From positions 1,054,001 to 1,118,000 of the forward strand of contig NC_090126.1 of NCBI RefSeq assembly GCF_023973825.1: 64,000 nucleotides of DNA, given 5' to 3'. The translations under genes and the position numbers were made by a program. The notes under the pieces are model-generated. The model was not told where the DNA came from. It saw nothing but the letters and a program-made list of their open reading frames with translations, and made no database searches. Below, one piece after another: positions 26,265 through 56,615 of the stretch; within the stretch, counting starts at the first letter, position 1, and every line of letters begins with the position of its first letter. Origin of the DNA: Plasmodium brasilianum. Taxonomy: Eukaryota > Apicomplexa > Aconoidasida > Haemosporida > Plasmodiidae.

Positions 26265-26340
<76 letters not shown>
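26226..26340. repeat. Very long poly(T) tract
   Basis: T-rich block interrupted by single C bases, then an unbroken run of about 70 T ending at 26340. Among the longest homopolymers in the window and unlikely to be exact in length. Confidence 0.9.
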
Positions 26341-27730
26341 CTTGATCATTTAAATATACATTCATATACATAAATAAAAATAATGTAACAAAATTTTTTT
26401 CTTTTTGGCGCGTTAAAAAGTGATACACTCCATATTCATATATATATACGTATATTCATACACAATGTATACATGTATATATATTCATGCATATTAATTT
26501 ATTTATATATATTTGTAACATATATATTTATACAATATTTATTTGTATATATTCATTTGTATATATTTATTTGTATATATTTATTCAAACATGTTTATTC
26601 AAACATGTTCATTCATATATGTTCATTCATATATGTTTATTCATATATATTTAAGTATATGTTATCAAAAGTGTTCGCACTTCACTGCTATTTATACATA
26701 CAGTATTTTATTTTTGCGCATATCAGTACCGGTTAATCTTAGTACTTAAATATATATGTACGTAAAAATTTAATTTTTTTTTTTTTTTTTTGTGTTCATT
26801 TATTTTATATACTATTTTTTCTTCCCCCCCATTACAATATAGTATAATATATTATTTGTATACTTAAAATATCAAAAAATATCAGCAGGAAATAAATATG
26901 AAAAAATACATAAATGAATATATTAATATCATTATAGTAAGTATTATATATTAGTAATATACCTAAGGAAATAATAAAAAAGAAGGAAAGTACAATTATA
27001 TCTTTTTTTTTCAAAGTTATGATTAAATAACGAGCATATGTTTTTAAATGTAAAGAAATAATACTGATTTTATTTCGTGCAAAATAAATTCACCAATTAA
27101 AAATTTTTTTTTTCATATTTTTCGCCTTTTTTTTTTTTCCATTAATATTGCTTTTTTTCCTTTTTTGCTTATTTTTTTTCGCACAAATGGTATATATATT
27201 TTATAAGTATACACATACATTTATATATACACGAATGATATTTACAAATGTATATATACATGTATATATACATGTATATATATATATATATATGTATATA
27301 TTATGTTTAATACATATAATTTTTTTTTTTTTTTGCACGTAAATACCCTGTTGATAAAATAACATTAAATTTGCATTGTTCATTTTACTTTACCAATTTT
27401 TTTGAACCATTTCAAACTGCATAATATAATTTTATATTTGTTTACACTTGTGTTTTAATATACGTATATAATAAGTAACATATATACATACCTTTATTAT
27501 CATATTTTTGTATGCATATATATATAAAATATAGTAGTAATATATTGTATTAATTTTATACATTTTGAGTATATTTTTATTATTTTTTTTGTCCTTGAAC
27601 AATATCTTTATTTTTAAAGGAACGTTCTATAAATGAATGGAATCGTTCATAAAAAATGTTAAAGGAAAAAAAGGAAAAACAAGGAAATTTACATGAAGAT
27701 TTTTACCTTTTAACATATGATAATAATATG

Positions 27731-27764
<34 letters not shown>

Positions 27765-27789
27765 TTAAAAAAAAAAAAAATTTCCAAAA

Positions 27790-45153
<17,364 letters not shown>

Positions 45154-45533
45154 TAGAGTAGGTCCAACATTTTTTTTGGAGCGCCAATACCAGCGGTAAA
45201 AAGACGCAAACAAGAACGCTAACGCGAACATAAACACGCGAAAAAGCCTACTCACGGAACGTATTGTATTCATTTTTGTAAGCATATCCACCATCACCCC
45301 CCCCTAACATACGCACACATGTTTTATTTAATATATAAATACACGTTAGTTGATGCATGGGCTTAATTTCTCGAACTTTTGTGAACTTATATAAAAAAGG
45401 TAATTATATATTTCTCGTTTGTTATTCTTGTAAATATCAAAAGAAAAAAAAAAAAAAAAAAAAAAATTTATATTCCCATGGAGAGGCTGGACATTCGTAC
45501 ATACTTACATTTACGTTTGTGCAGACATATTTT

Positions 45534-45566
<33 letters not shown>

Positions 45567-46598
45567 GTTTATTTTACCATATATTTACATAAGTACATAT
45601 GAATGTAAGTTTATGTATGTATTCACGTAATTGTCTTTTTGTCATAACTTCTTTCATCATTTCTTGATCAATAAAATTATGAAAAAACAGCAGCAAGCAT
45701 GTATTATTCTGAAATGCTTATATAATATGAATATGTAAACTTGCTTAACGAATGAAAGCAAAGGTAAAATCTTTAAAAATATGCTAAGCTTTGTTTATAA
45801 AAATTGATTGTCCTTCTTGTTTAAAGAATAATGTTTTTACTTCATTTTGCTCCATTTTATTTTTTTTTGAAAATGAATAGCATTTTTTATCATTATTATT
45901 TTTACTGTAATGTGATTTTCAATTGCACACACACAAAAAAAAAAAAAAAAAAATTCCAATATTATTGCATATTTAAACTAAATTCAACTAAAAAATTTTT
46001 TAATAATGTATTAATTTTTAACTTGTGTTTAATTAAAAAAATATAAACAAGTTTTGTATTTAAAAAAAGAAAAAAAAAAAAATTGAACGAAGAAAAGAAA
46101 AAAGGAATGGAACCAGGAATGGAGCCATGAATGAACCAGGAATGAACCAGGAATGAACCAGGAATGAACCAGGAATGAACAAGGAAAGAAATATGAAAAT
46201 AAATAAAAATATGTCAACAAGATGACTTTTTAAAACAATAAGAGGCACAAAACAAAGGTATGATGTGATCATGCGACGTGACAAAAAGGCAAAGAGGCGA
46301 AAGTGAAAAAATGAAAAATGGCGAAAATGCGAACATATAAAAGTGCTTATACACATATATATATGCATGCATATACATGCTGATATCACAACAAAAAAAA
46401 AAAAAAAAAAAGAAATAGAATTAAAAAAACAAATTTAAACCAATATACACAAAAGTTAGAAATGACAGTAATGACAGTAAAGAAAGTAACGACAATATCA
46501 ATGGTAACAGCAGTAAAGATAAGGTGGATACATAAATGTTCCTGTTTATTCCTATTTGAGGGGAAAGACATAAGCTGTGCTCCATACGAGTTTTTTCC
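45154..46598. other. Intergenic region between convergent PHD and WD40 genes
   Basis: About 1.45 kb; holds both 3' UTRs, poly(A) at 45442-45466, poly(T) at 45540-45566, and an 11-bp minisatellite at 46115-46186. No coding signal seen. Confidence 0.7.
46115..46186. repeat. 11-bp minisatellite (aatgaaccagg)
   Basis: Five to six copies of aatgaaccagg with one ggagccatg variant at the left end, downstream of the WD40 gene stop codon. Confidence 0.9.
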
Positions 46599-48776
46599 CT
46601 ATTCAACTTCGGTATCGTCATAGGTATCTGAGGCATCCTCGTAGGCTTGTCTGCAGGGCTGCCAAATGTGTAGAGTGTTATCTTCGCTGATGGAAGAAAT
46701 CATCTGATTAGAAGGGAAAAAAAGAGGGGTAATACATACAAATGTATGTAATATATGCAAATATTTATATACAAAATATTGGACGCCTTTTGATAATGCT
46801 ATCAATGACATGTGAGCGGGAATGTACGAAGATGCATATGTATTTATGTATCATGCAAAAATCTCCTCTCAATTTGGCCTGTGCTCCAAAAATTGTGTAC
46901 CATCGAATAAGATGAGTTCAATGAAAAATCCAGAATATTCGAAGAGTGCCCCCCATGAATGAATATCAATTCTGGTGGTCCATCTTGAGAATCTTCATAC
47001 GTTTGTTCTATACCGATTTTATTGGTATCAAAAAAGTAAATATATTTGTCACTAGATGAAGAGGATAAAATACCTGGTTGATATTTATCCCACTGTAATT
47101 TAATTATAGTTTCTTTTTGTGAAATAATTCTATGTAAAGATTTATTAGTAAAACGAATATCCCATAAATCAATTTCTTTATTTGTTCCACCTGTTGCAAA
47201 TATATTTTTATTATGTGGATTTACATCAATTGAATTAAGTGTACAGTTAGTAGCTTTTATTGAACTTACTACACTTTTATTACGTATATCATATATATTT
47301 ATATGTCCATTATCTGACACGGTTAGAACATTATTATCTTTCCAACAACAATCTTGTAAAGGTACATTATCATTAAAAAATTTGATCACAGGATGAACTA
47401 CTCCTTTATTACTACTATTATATGATGGTGAGACTGTACATCCCCCCCCTCTCCCTCCTCCTCCTCCTCCTCCTCCTCCTCCACCAAAACTACTGGAAGA
47501 AGTAGTATAGGGACCACCTATACCAGTACCTGCACTTGTACAAGTAGCACCTGTACTGCCAGAATTTATATCCCATATACATAAATATGAATCATCTGCA
47601 CAGGATGATATTAAATTATTTTCACTATCCCATTGAATACCCCATCCTTGATATAAATGACCTTTTAATGTATAATCAAAATTAACAATAGTATTATTTT
47701 TTAACTCATTTTCTTCATATTGATAATTACCTAAATTTAAAATGTTTATGTTCCCATCAGATGAAAAACATGCTATCACATCTTTATTTTGAGGACTACA
47801 ACTTATCTTATTTATTTCGCATTCGTGGTATATTTTATTTTTCATCTTAAAATTCTTATTCGTATCATTGCAAAAGTTATGTCGAAAATCGTTTATCTTT
47901 TCGTAGTAGAAACTCGCGTGTGACAGTTCCTCGCTCGGCAGGCTCACCTGCACACAACAGGGAAAAAGAAACAAAAAGTAAAAGAAATTTAGCAAAAGGG
48001 GGAAAATTCAAACAGAAGGGGAAGAAATCAAGCAAAAGGGGGAAAATTCAAACAGAAGGGGAAGAAATCAAGCAAAAGGGGGGAAAAAACATATAAAAAC
48101 CTTGAAACTATTCAAATGAACATCAATATGGGTTAGAAAGTACAGTGATAAGCATGCAAATGGACAATATAGAAGCACACATCTGGTTTGTGTTTCTCAC
48201 TTTTATCTTTCATTTTATCTCTTTTTCCTTTCCTTACTTCTAAAATTAATATATAGTTATTTTTCTCGGTAGTATATGTTCCCATTATCAAATCTTGATA
48301 GTAAATATCTTCATCGTTTCTGTTATTGTAAATGGAGAAAAGCGGGTACAAAAAGATGGGTTGGAAAAAAGAAAAGAAAAGAAAAAAAATAAGTGTTGCT
48401 GGGCGAAATTCAAGTATGTGGAGAGAGTATTTTATGCAAATGCTCATGTGAGTGCACATCAAAGTACATATGTATACGTGTGTGCTCGTGTTCGTTCGTG
48501 CATCACTGTGTGTGAATATATGTATGTGCACATCTTCGCGCTCGGATGTCCCTACTTGCACACATTCGGTATCCACTCGATAAATAGGGAGGGCCACTCA
48601 CACGTGTATATCATAATTACATTGTAAAGTAAAATGGTATTATACTGCCAATACTTGTAGTTATCTACATTTGAGTTTAAGTAATTATGTTGAGTTTCCT
48701 CATTCTGATTATTTACATCATTTAAGCTGTTCAGGTTATTTGACTGCCTTTTCATTTTAATTTTACTATTACACAT
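46599..48776 (-). CDS. RbAp46/48-type WD40 histone chaperone (CAF-1 subunit C), four exons
   Basis: Histone H4-binding WD40 protein shared in other eukaryotes by CAF-1, HAT1 and deacetylase complexes. Minus-strand exons: 48556-48776, 48238-48319, 46901-47947, 46599-46703. Phases agree and give 484 residues. Exon 1 ends with the family signature: YKYWQYNTILLYNVIM, then EWPSLFIEWIPNV (RbAp48: EYKIWKKNTPFLYDLVM, EWPSLTAQWLPDV). Exon 2 gives DLIMGTYTTEKNNYILILE (RbAp48 RLVLGTHTSDEQNHLVIAS), and exon 3 resumes VSLPSEE. WD repeats in exon 3 include GHLYQGWGIQW, SSCADDSYLCIWDI, and ATGGTNKEIDLWDIR. Exon 4 carries ISSISEDNTLHIWQP (family CSVSEDNIMQVWQM). A Gly-rich run with 11 or so consecutive Gly (about 47440-47490) interrupts one inter-blade loop. 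The start could also be the ATG at 48755. From memory the P. falciparum orthologue, beside the PHD gene, is annotated as a CAF-1 WD40 protein. Confidence 0.92.
47991..48083. repeat. 40-bp repeat with regular G-tracts in a WD40-gene intron
   Basis: Two full copies and part of a third of a 40-bp unit (contains gcaaaagggggaaaattcaa) in intron 47948-48237. Five G-runs of 4-6 bases recur every 20 bases on the plus strand, which is the template strand of the gene. Confidence 0.92.
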
Positions 48777-49499
48777 GTATATCTTAATATACTCCCTAAT
48801 TGCCCATGCAATAATTTATTTTTTAATGCATTAACGAAAAAAAGAAAATTTTTTAAAACTCGCTAACACGTGTATTATATAATATATATATATATGTACA
48901 TATACAGTACGTACATGTTTGCACATATGTACGTACAAAAAAACGTAAACACGTACATATATATACATACATACATACATAAATACATATATACATACAT
49001 ATATACATACATATATACATATATACATAAATACATATATACATAAATACATATATACATAAATACATATATACATAAATATATATATATATACGCGTGA
49101 TGTACGTATACACAAATGTAACTTTAAAAAAAATATTTTATTAGGCTGTTTTTCAAATTTTAATTTTTTACATATTTTACAGTTCAAAAAAAAAAAAAAA
49201 AAAAATATCACTTTCAAAAATTCTAAAAAAATGGTATATTTCTTTAGATTTTTACTCATCGTGAAGTTCGTAAAAAATTAATTTTTTTATGTTCTACAGT
49301 TGCGTAATAATAGCAATAAAGATAATATGGGATGTATATTTTAAAGTATACCCAAATTTACTTTGTTCCTTCACTAAGTTTTTAACTGTTTAAAATTAGT
49401 TCTTTTTTAACTTCATGTATAAAACGAAGATATGAAAATTTTACACATAAAAAGGCTAAATAGGATATGTACATAAATATATACTCCTATACTGCTTCA

Positions 49500-49665
49500 T
49501 ATACGTATATTTATATACATATATTTATATACGTATATTCATATGCATATATTTATGTACTTATATCTATATACCTATATTTATATACGTATATTCATAT
49601 GCATATATTTATGTACTTATATCTATATACCTATATTTATATACACATATTTATATGTATATATA
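49500..49665. repeat. Direct duplication of about 78 bp in TA-rich DNA
   Basis: A segment starting tatttatatacgtatatt at about 49508 recurs at about 49576 with the same internal order (atgcatatatttatgtactt then atctatatacctatatttat). It lies in the shared promoter region. Confidence 0.8.
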
Positions 49666-50087
49666 TATAATATATGTAATATATATATATATACATATAT
49701 ACATATATACATATATTTATATTCATATATTTATATGTATGAATAGTACAGATATTATGCGCCATTACTTAAGGTTATTTACCATTATGTACATTTTCAA
49801 AAAAAAATAAAATTAGAAAAATGTATAAACTTAAAAAGCACATATTTTAAAAATAAAGTGAAAATATTAACAGAAAAATTGAAAAGATCTAATAATATAT
49901 ATGAAATGAAAAATTCTGCTAAATAATTACGTAAATTTTGTAAGTGGCTTATTAATAAATATATCCTTTTGTCCGACCTTCGAAAATATATGTACGAAAT
50001 GATTTATGAGGGAGATATATGAAGGTTGGGAAAAATAAGTAGTTAATGATAAAACAGAGTGTTTACACATGTATCATGTACGCATAC

Positions 50088-50155
50088 GTATATGTACAAA
50101 TATGTATATGTACAAATATGTATATGTACAAATATGTATATGTACAAATACGTAT
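50088..50155. repeat. 16-bp array (tatatgtacaaatatg)
   Basis: Four tandem copies, last one with a CGTATA variant, in the divergent promoter region. Confidence 0.9.
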
Positions 50156-51144
50156 ATATACACATATGTACATATGCACATGCGCATATTACACATGCAC
50201 ATTTGTATCCATGCCTATTTACACGCATTCGTAAAATACACAAGTACACATTTTGTACAAGTACATGTCAGTATATCTTATGTATATGGGATGGCATATA
50301 TACACATACGTATACATATACATATATACATATTCATACATGTAAATGTACGATAATTTGAGAAACCTTTTCTCATCATAAGGGAAACGTAAATTTTAAA
50401 TTGCACACCGCAAACGAGTTGATTATATGTTCACATAATGTAATATACCCCAGAAAAAATTTATGTAATATAACAAAATTAAATGAGTGCAACACGAAGA
50501 AATAACATATCTTTTGTACTACCTTATCTCACACAATTATAATTTATCCTGTAACACATGATTCCATAATGGGGATTTGTTCCTTTCGCCTTTTCTTTCC
50601 TTATTTAAGGAGAATATATAAACTTCTTTATTATATTTTAACGCACAAATCGTTCTTCATAAAAAAAGGGCATTCATTTGTGCGTTTGTTTTGTTTCTTG
50701 CTTTTGATTTGTTTCGTTCTTTTTTTTTTTTTTTGTTTGCTTTTTTTTTATGTAAAATCATAAAGTACTAGGTATTTAATTTATATTCTCCAGAAAAAAA
50801 ATTTTTGTTAAAATGATACAAAATTCGTTAATAATTACAACCTGGTCGGTTTCGAAAAATACAGGAGGTACTTCTAATTTTGTGCATTTTCGCAAACAAA
50901 AATAAGAATAAACAAAAAAATATATCAAAAAAATATGAAAAATATTACTATTAAAGGAAAACAACTGAAATAAAAAAGAACGGAATGGGAAATTTCTTTT
51001 TTTTTTTTTTTTTCTTGCGTCTCTTTCACGTTGGTTATGTCGTTATTACCTTTTTGGTTACCTCTTCTTTTTTAAGTTTAAGATTTTTCTTTTAAAATGA
51101 TATAGCTTTTTATTCCTCTTATGAAAATGTTCAAAAATAAATAG

Positions 51145-51176
<32 letters not shown>

Positions 51177-51748
51177 AAATCATATTTTTAAAAATAACAT
51201 AAAAACAAAAAAAAAAAATGCTTAAAATTATGATGCTTTTTATGAAACGACGTATATAATTATTGTAATAAAAAAAAAAAAAAAAATTGTCAGCACCGAT
51301 TGTTTACTAGTATTTAAAAAAATTAATAGAAAAATTTAAAACTTTTTTTTTGAACACCTCTTTTTAAAGAAAATGATATTAAGAATGCGAAATAATCATG
51401 AGTGCTACGTGCTTATGTGTATGCGTAGATTACACATTGAAGTGTCTAGCGGTTAGTAGTCTTTTCTTTGTATTCACACAGTGTGCAAAAGGGATATTGT
51501 CAAAATAAATAAATAAAATTGAATAAAATAAATGAAAAGGATTTAAATAAATGTAATAAAATATATGAAGAGGATATAAATAAATGTAATAAAAATAAAT
51601 GAGCTGGATTGAAATAAACGTAATAAAATTAACACACAGACACGCATAGACATGCTGTAGGAGAAATTACAGCGCATGGGTGAGAACTTTTGCCAAAAAA
51701 TATGCTTTCGTGCCTAAATAAAAAGCTCCTATAAAGATATAAATATAC

Positions 51749-51782
<34 letters not shown>

Positions 51783-51988
51783 GCATAAATACATGCACAT
51801 GCATATATATGCATATACATAACTGTATGCCCATATACATAATTGTATGCGCATATACATATGTGTATATACGCATATATCTCATGATCAGCACGAAGGT
51901 AGGAATGCAGATAGGGGAAAAGTTAGTCTTGTGTTATGAAATAATAAGCAGGAGCGATCATATTTACTTTGTAAATTAGACAAGCACA

Positions 51989-54900
51989 ATGAATGATAAC
52001 AAAAAATTAGATATTATTCGCAGTATGCTAAACGCATTACTGGGAGGCTCAGAATCACAAGACAGAAACAATGAAGATAATGATGATGAAAATAATGATG
52101 ATGAATATAATGATGATAATGATAATAATAATGATGATATTAATAATAATAATAATAATAATATTAATAATAATATTAATAATAATATTAATAATAATAT
52201 TAATAATAATATTAATAATAATAATGGAAAACATGGAAAACGCAGCAAACATAGCAAGAGCATGTTGAAAAAGATATATATTGAAAAGTCCAAAAAAGCA
52301 ATTTTTTTCTATAGAAATTACATGAATATATTAGAACAGCAAGAACTGGAAAAATTTTCAAATTTGTATGATATAATACTAAATAACTCCTTCGAATATT
52401 CGGAAAAAGATAACATAGACACATACATGTACTGTAATGTTTTTCCTATATTAAAAAAAACATTCGATTCTTTTGTTCTATATATATCAAAGTTGGTAAC
52501 ACATAAAAATGATGAAAACTATAAAAAAATTATAAAAAATTTGGATCCAATTTTATTATTTTCTCAGTATATTATTCGTTTAACAGATGATGATTTTTCC
52601 ATAAGTGCTGATGATGACATGTTTGGAATGGAATTAAACGATAATTCTTTTCAACCAAAAAATAAATTTATTTACGAAAATGAACATAATAATAGTTGTA
52701 ATTATAACATCATTAGTAATACTCTGACTAGTAACAGTTTTATACCTATGAGTGAACATATGAACTCAACAACAAATACAGAAATAGATAAAGAAATTAG
52801 CGATTTTTATAATAAATATGATACATTGGTTCAAGAAAATAAATTAAAAGAAAAACAAAAAAAACAAGAAATTTTAAAAAATATTTATGATAAAAAAAAT
52901 GTCTTATCACAAGAAGAAATATCTTTATATGATACGTACTATGAGGAAAACATAAATTTTAAGGAACGTAAATTTAGGGTCAGAGGAACCTCCTCCGTTC
53001 ACCTTGATTTGAACAAATTGAGTAGAATTAGCAGTGCCGAAAATATGGGTTATGGCAATAATTTCGGTGCTACTGACAATTTTGTTGATGGAACTCCTAA
53101 CGCCTTTAACATATCGCTTGATTTGAAGGCGGCTAGTCAACAGATAAAGTATGCCAGTAGGGATGAGAAGAAAAATGAAGCAAAAGTGGAAGAGAAAAAG
53201 TTTATGACTGTTCAAGAGAAAAGCAAAATGGTAGACCGTGCAAAAAACAAAGTGCCTAATCAGTATAATGAGGAAAATCCAGATGAGGAATTCAACTATG
53301 TAATAAAACAACTAGAGCGTAAAGAGAGCTCCTATTTTGAAAAGAAAATATATTTGTTATTGAATAAATGGATAAAGGAGGAAGATGGACGAAGATTTAT
53401 TATTAATCAGAAATCCAAAATAGAACCATTATTCAATGATTTTAAAAAAAAAAATTATACTGTAACAGATAAAGATATTATACCTCTATTATTTTTTATA
53501 GACAAAAATTTATATTTAAATTATTCGTTAGTACATCAATATAATTATAGTAATTTTTACTACATATTTCATTTACATTCTTCTTTTTATTGTTCTGATA
53601 CAAATAGTATTACTTTTGATGAGGTATGGAATTTTCTAGTATCTAATTTACCATTAAATAATTATTTATATAAAGAGGATATTTTAATAGGTTTAGAAAA
53701 ATTTAGAAAAAAAAAAGAAATCATTAAAAATTTTCATTTTACTATTACTATTATTAAAAATTTTTTAATACTTCTTTTGATGGATATATTTCTCTTTTTT
53801 TCTGATTTCATAAAAACAGAATTGTTGAATTCAAATGAAAATGCATATTTTGTCCAAACAGAGCAGTTGGAAGTGCCTCTTAGTAATAGCTTCTACCTTC
53901 ATATGAATTCTTTCTCCACGGTTTATTCATCTTCTTCATCCGCCTCGTCTATTTTGTCTGCTTCATCCGCTACTCATGTAGAGATGCTGTCAAATATCGA
54001 ACATCCAAGTACTGGTAACAATCAAAACGGTAAGAATAACGATACATTGAAAGGTGTGGACCACACTACTATGGATGAAGGTACTAGTAATACGAATGAC
54101 GCATCTAATCGAAGTGAAAATATATCCGCTGATCAGCCAAAAATCGATGAAAAAAATGTAGATGACAAAGCGGAAACAAAAAATAGCGGAAGAAGAAAAA
54201 ACTTGTTAATTTATTTTTTATTGTTACTATGGGGAGTTAATATAAAACTAAACTTCTGCCCAGAGGAGTTCATGATTTCGGGCGAGCTGTCTACAGACGC
54301 GGATGAAGAGGAAGAAGAGGGAGAAGAAGAGGATAAGGAAGGAGACCAGGACGAAGATAGGAAGCAAAAGCAGGACGAAGATAGGAAGCAAAAGCAGGAC
54401 GAAGATAAGAAGCAAAAGCAGGACGAAGATAAGAAGGAAGACCAGGAAAAAGACAGAAGCAAACACCATAATGAAAAGCCGAATGGAGTGAGCAAGGAAT
54501 ATTGTAAAGAGACAAGCAAGATAGAGGAAAAATCAAATAGAGAACAAGGAGAAGAGCCAAAGGGGGAGAAGATAAAAAGCAAAAATGGAAGCAAAATACA
54601 TGAAAAATATAAAGGCACATACAAAAAGGAAAAGCATAAATATATATGCCACACTGATAGTAACACGTCAATAAACGCGAAATACCGTAAAGGTTGTCAA
54701 AAAACGCGGAGCTTATCGTTAAACCAAAGTAATAATAGTAATAAAAGACTCAAGTCTACTAAAAAAATGGAAAAAATATTGAAGAATAAAGAAAAAATTG
54801 ATATTAATGAGTTGAGAAATATTAAGAAAAGAAAAGAAGCAAAACGATTTCAAGGCTTGTATCATTTGCGAAAGAGGTACAAAGAAAAAGAATATAGTGA

Positions 54901-55325
54901 ACACATAAATAAATTAATACATTCCATCGTAAAAAATATAAAACCAAAAAGAAAAAATTATTATAACCAGGTTGTATGTAAGCTTGAAAATGATTCAGCA
55001 AATGTCTTTTTAAATATACTTCAAGATAACGATGATACGAAAAAAGTTAGCGATATGCATGTCGAAATTAATGAACGCAATGAAATTTGTTCTAGTGGAA
55101 AGGTGGATAAGGATAAGGAACATCCACATGTAAACAGCAGTGATATAGAGAATCATTCAAATTTAGATAACCGGGATTATATAGGGGTTACCAGTTTTAA
55201 TAAAAACAATTGGCATCATAATAGTTTTGATAAGAATAATAAAAATGCTTTTACAAACTGCTTTTCTGGAATTTTTAATGAAAAGCAAACTGTTTGTCTT
55301 TTGGAAAATTTTGTAAAAACATACA

Positions 55326-55357
<32 letters not shown>

Positions 55358-55594
55358 CTCATAAATAGTAATAATATGATTAATGCATTTCAGCAAAACA
55401 TAAAACCTACATCCATTTTTTCAAAAGGAAAAAATAAAGTACAAAAGTCCATCTTATTGTTATGCAACTTCAAATTATACAAAAAAAAGTTCCTTAATAA
55501 ATTTAACTTAGATCATATTTATTTACTCTTATTTTTTGTATGTTACATAAAAGCATCAATGGATGACTTTTTTAATTGTAAACAAGTTTTATAA
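51989..55594 (+). CDS. Plasmodium protein of unknown function, 1201 residues
   Basis: Single uninterrupted frame with start ATG at 51989 and TAA at 55592-55594; I do not recognise the family. Residues 1-90 are Asp/Asn-rich, with (N/I)-repeats encoded by AAT/ATT arrays. A conserved-looking helical block (KSKKAIFFYRNYMNILEQQEL...) spans about 52270-52600. A second helical block at 53290-53830 (FEKKIYLLLNKWIKEEDGRR...) has a faint resemblance to the Prp18 helical core but lacks its GNAPWPIGV signature. A charged linker holds four copies of DEDRKQKQ-type repeats (54350-54440). The C-terminal third is basic, followed by a Lys run from about 27 A (55327-55355) and a hydrophobic end (HIYLLLFFVCYIKASMDDFF). 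Here the long A-run does not break the frame. It shares a divergent 3.2-kb promoter region with the WD40 gene and converges with HID1. Role unknown; perhaps nuclear, judged only from its charge. Confidence 0.85.
54345..54440 (+). repeat. 24-bp charged repeat (DEDRKQKQ)
   Basis: Four copies of a 24-bp unit (gacgaagataggaagcaaaa core), the third and fourth with AGG-to-AAG changes (Arg to Lys). In frame in the 51989-55594 gene. Confidence 0.93.
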
Positions 55595-56615
55595 AGTAGT
55601 GTGAAAATGAAAGGAAGAAATGAAGAAGCCTTAGAAAGAGAAAAAAAAAAAAAAAAAAAAGTTGTTAATTATTAACACGCGTAAATCTGTCCAATATTTT
55701 GCTTCAACATTTAGCGCTTTATAACGTAATATTTGGGACTTACATTTTTTACGTTTTATTATTTAGTTATTTACTTCATTTTTGCAAATGTTTATTCTCT
55801 ATATTTTATGCACGTTCACTATATTTTTACCATATTTACTGATTATATTTCATTTTTATCCATTTTTTGTCAATTTTTTTTTTTTTTGTTTTTTACACAA
55901 ATTAGCTAAAATGTCTACGTTGTTAAGCTTTCTCAAGTGTTTCACGTTTGCAGGAAGATTTATGCATTCTCCGATATTTTTTTCTTCTCTTTTACATTTA
56001 TAAATTTTTTTATCTAATCATTTTTTCATTTATTCATATTTTCATTTTTTCATCCATTCATATTTTCATTTTTTTTTTTAAATGTAAAAACACTGATTCA
56101 TATTACAGTGCAATTCGCTGAAGTAATGCAAGTAAAAAACAAATAAAATATATATAATATATATATAATATATATATATATATAATATATAATAATATAC
56201 ATATAATCCATATAATATATATAATACATATAATATATATAATACATATAATAAATAGAATACATATAATATATAGAATACATATAATATATAGAATACA
56301 TATAATATATATAATATATATAATACATATAATATATATAATACATATAATATATATAATACATATAATATATAGAATACATATAATATATAGAATACAT
56401 ATAATATATAGAATACATATAATATATATAATACATATAATATATATAATACATATACAATATATAAAATGGACAAAACCTTGCAAAGGCTGAGCAAATA
56501 TGCAAAGCGTGTACAACGCTTTTGACATGTGTGGCATGTGCTGCCACAGCTTACACTTGAATATCCACTTTAATTATTTCATTGTAGCTACTTTATGAGT
56601 ATTTTTTTCTAGTTC
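55595..56615. other. Intergenic region between convergent genes
   Basis: About 1 kb with a 19-A run at 55642-55660, T-rich DNA and a 16-18-bp minisatellite (56150-56465) rich in ATACATATAATATATA. Both 3' UTRs lie here. No gene supported; long minus-strand Tyr/Ile/Cys/Leu frames come from the repeat. Confidence 0.7.
56150..56465. repeat. ATACATATAATATATA minisatellite
   Basis: About 17-18 units of atacatataatatata or atacatataatatatag, immediately 3' of the HID1 gene. Variants with G are grouped in two clusters, suggesting block duplication. Confidence 0.9.

Larger units (their letters stand above)
23546..27789. other. Intergenic region between TOP2 and the PHD-finger gene
   Basis: About 4.2 kb. 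Holds poly(T) at 23668-23696 and 24594-24612, (TA)n at 25352-25382, 25672-25696 and 27737-27761, and an extreme T-rich block at 26230-26340 (a pure run of about 70 T). TTCATATATG-type repeats lie at 26540-26650. TOP2 3' UTR and PHD-gene promoter/5' UTR are expected here. One less AT-rich island (24640-25260) is listed separately. Confidence 0.65.
48777..51988. other. Divergent intergenic region between the WD40 gene and an unknown gene
   Basis: About 3.2 kb serving both promoters. Contains ACATACATAA/ATATATAC arrays (48955-49090), a TATTTATATACGTATATTCATATGCA-like duplication (49500-49660, about 78-bp period), a 16-bp TATATGTACAAATATG array (50090-50150) and (TA)n at 51148-51172. No gene supported. 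Confidence 0.7.

Noticed and set aside
53290..53560. Prp18-like domain in the 51989-55594 protein
   Set aside because: Only loose similarity of a helical stretch; the hallmark GNAPWPIGV block is missing.
56078..56547. Long minus-strand Tyr/Ile/Cys/Leu frames 3' of HID1
   Set aside because: They are produced by the ATACATATAATATATA minisatellite and have no codon-use support.
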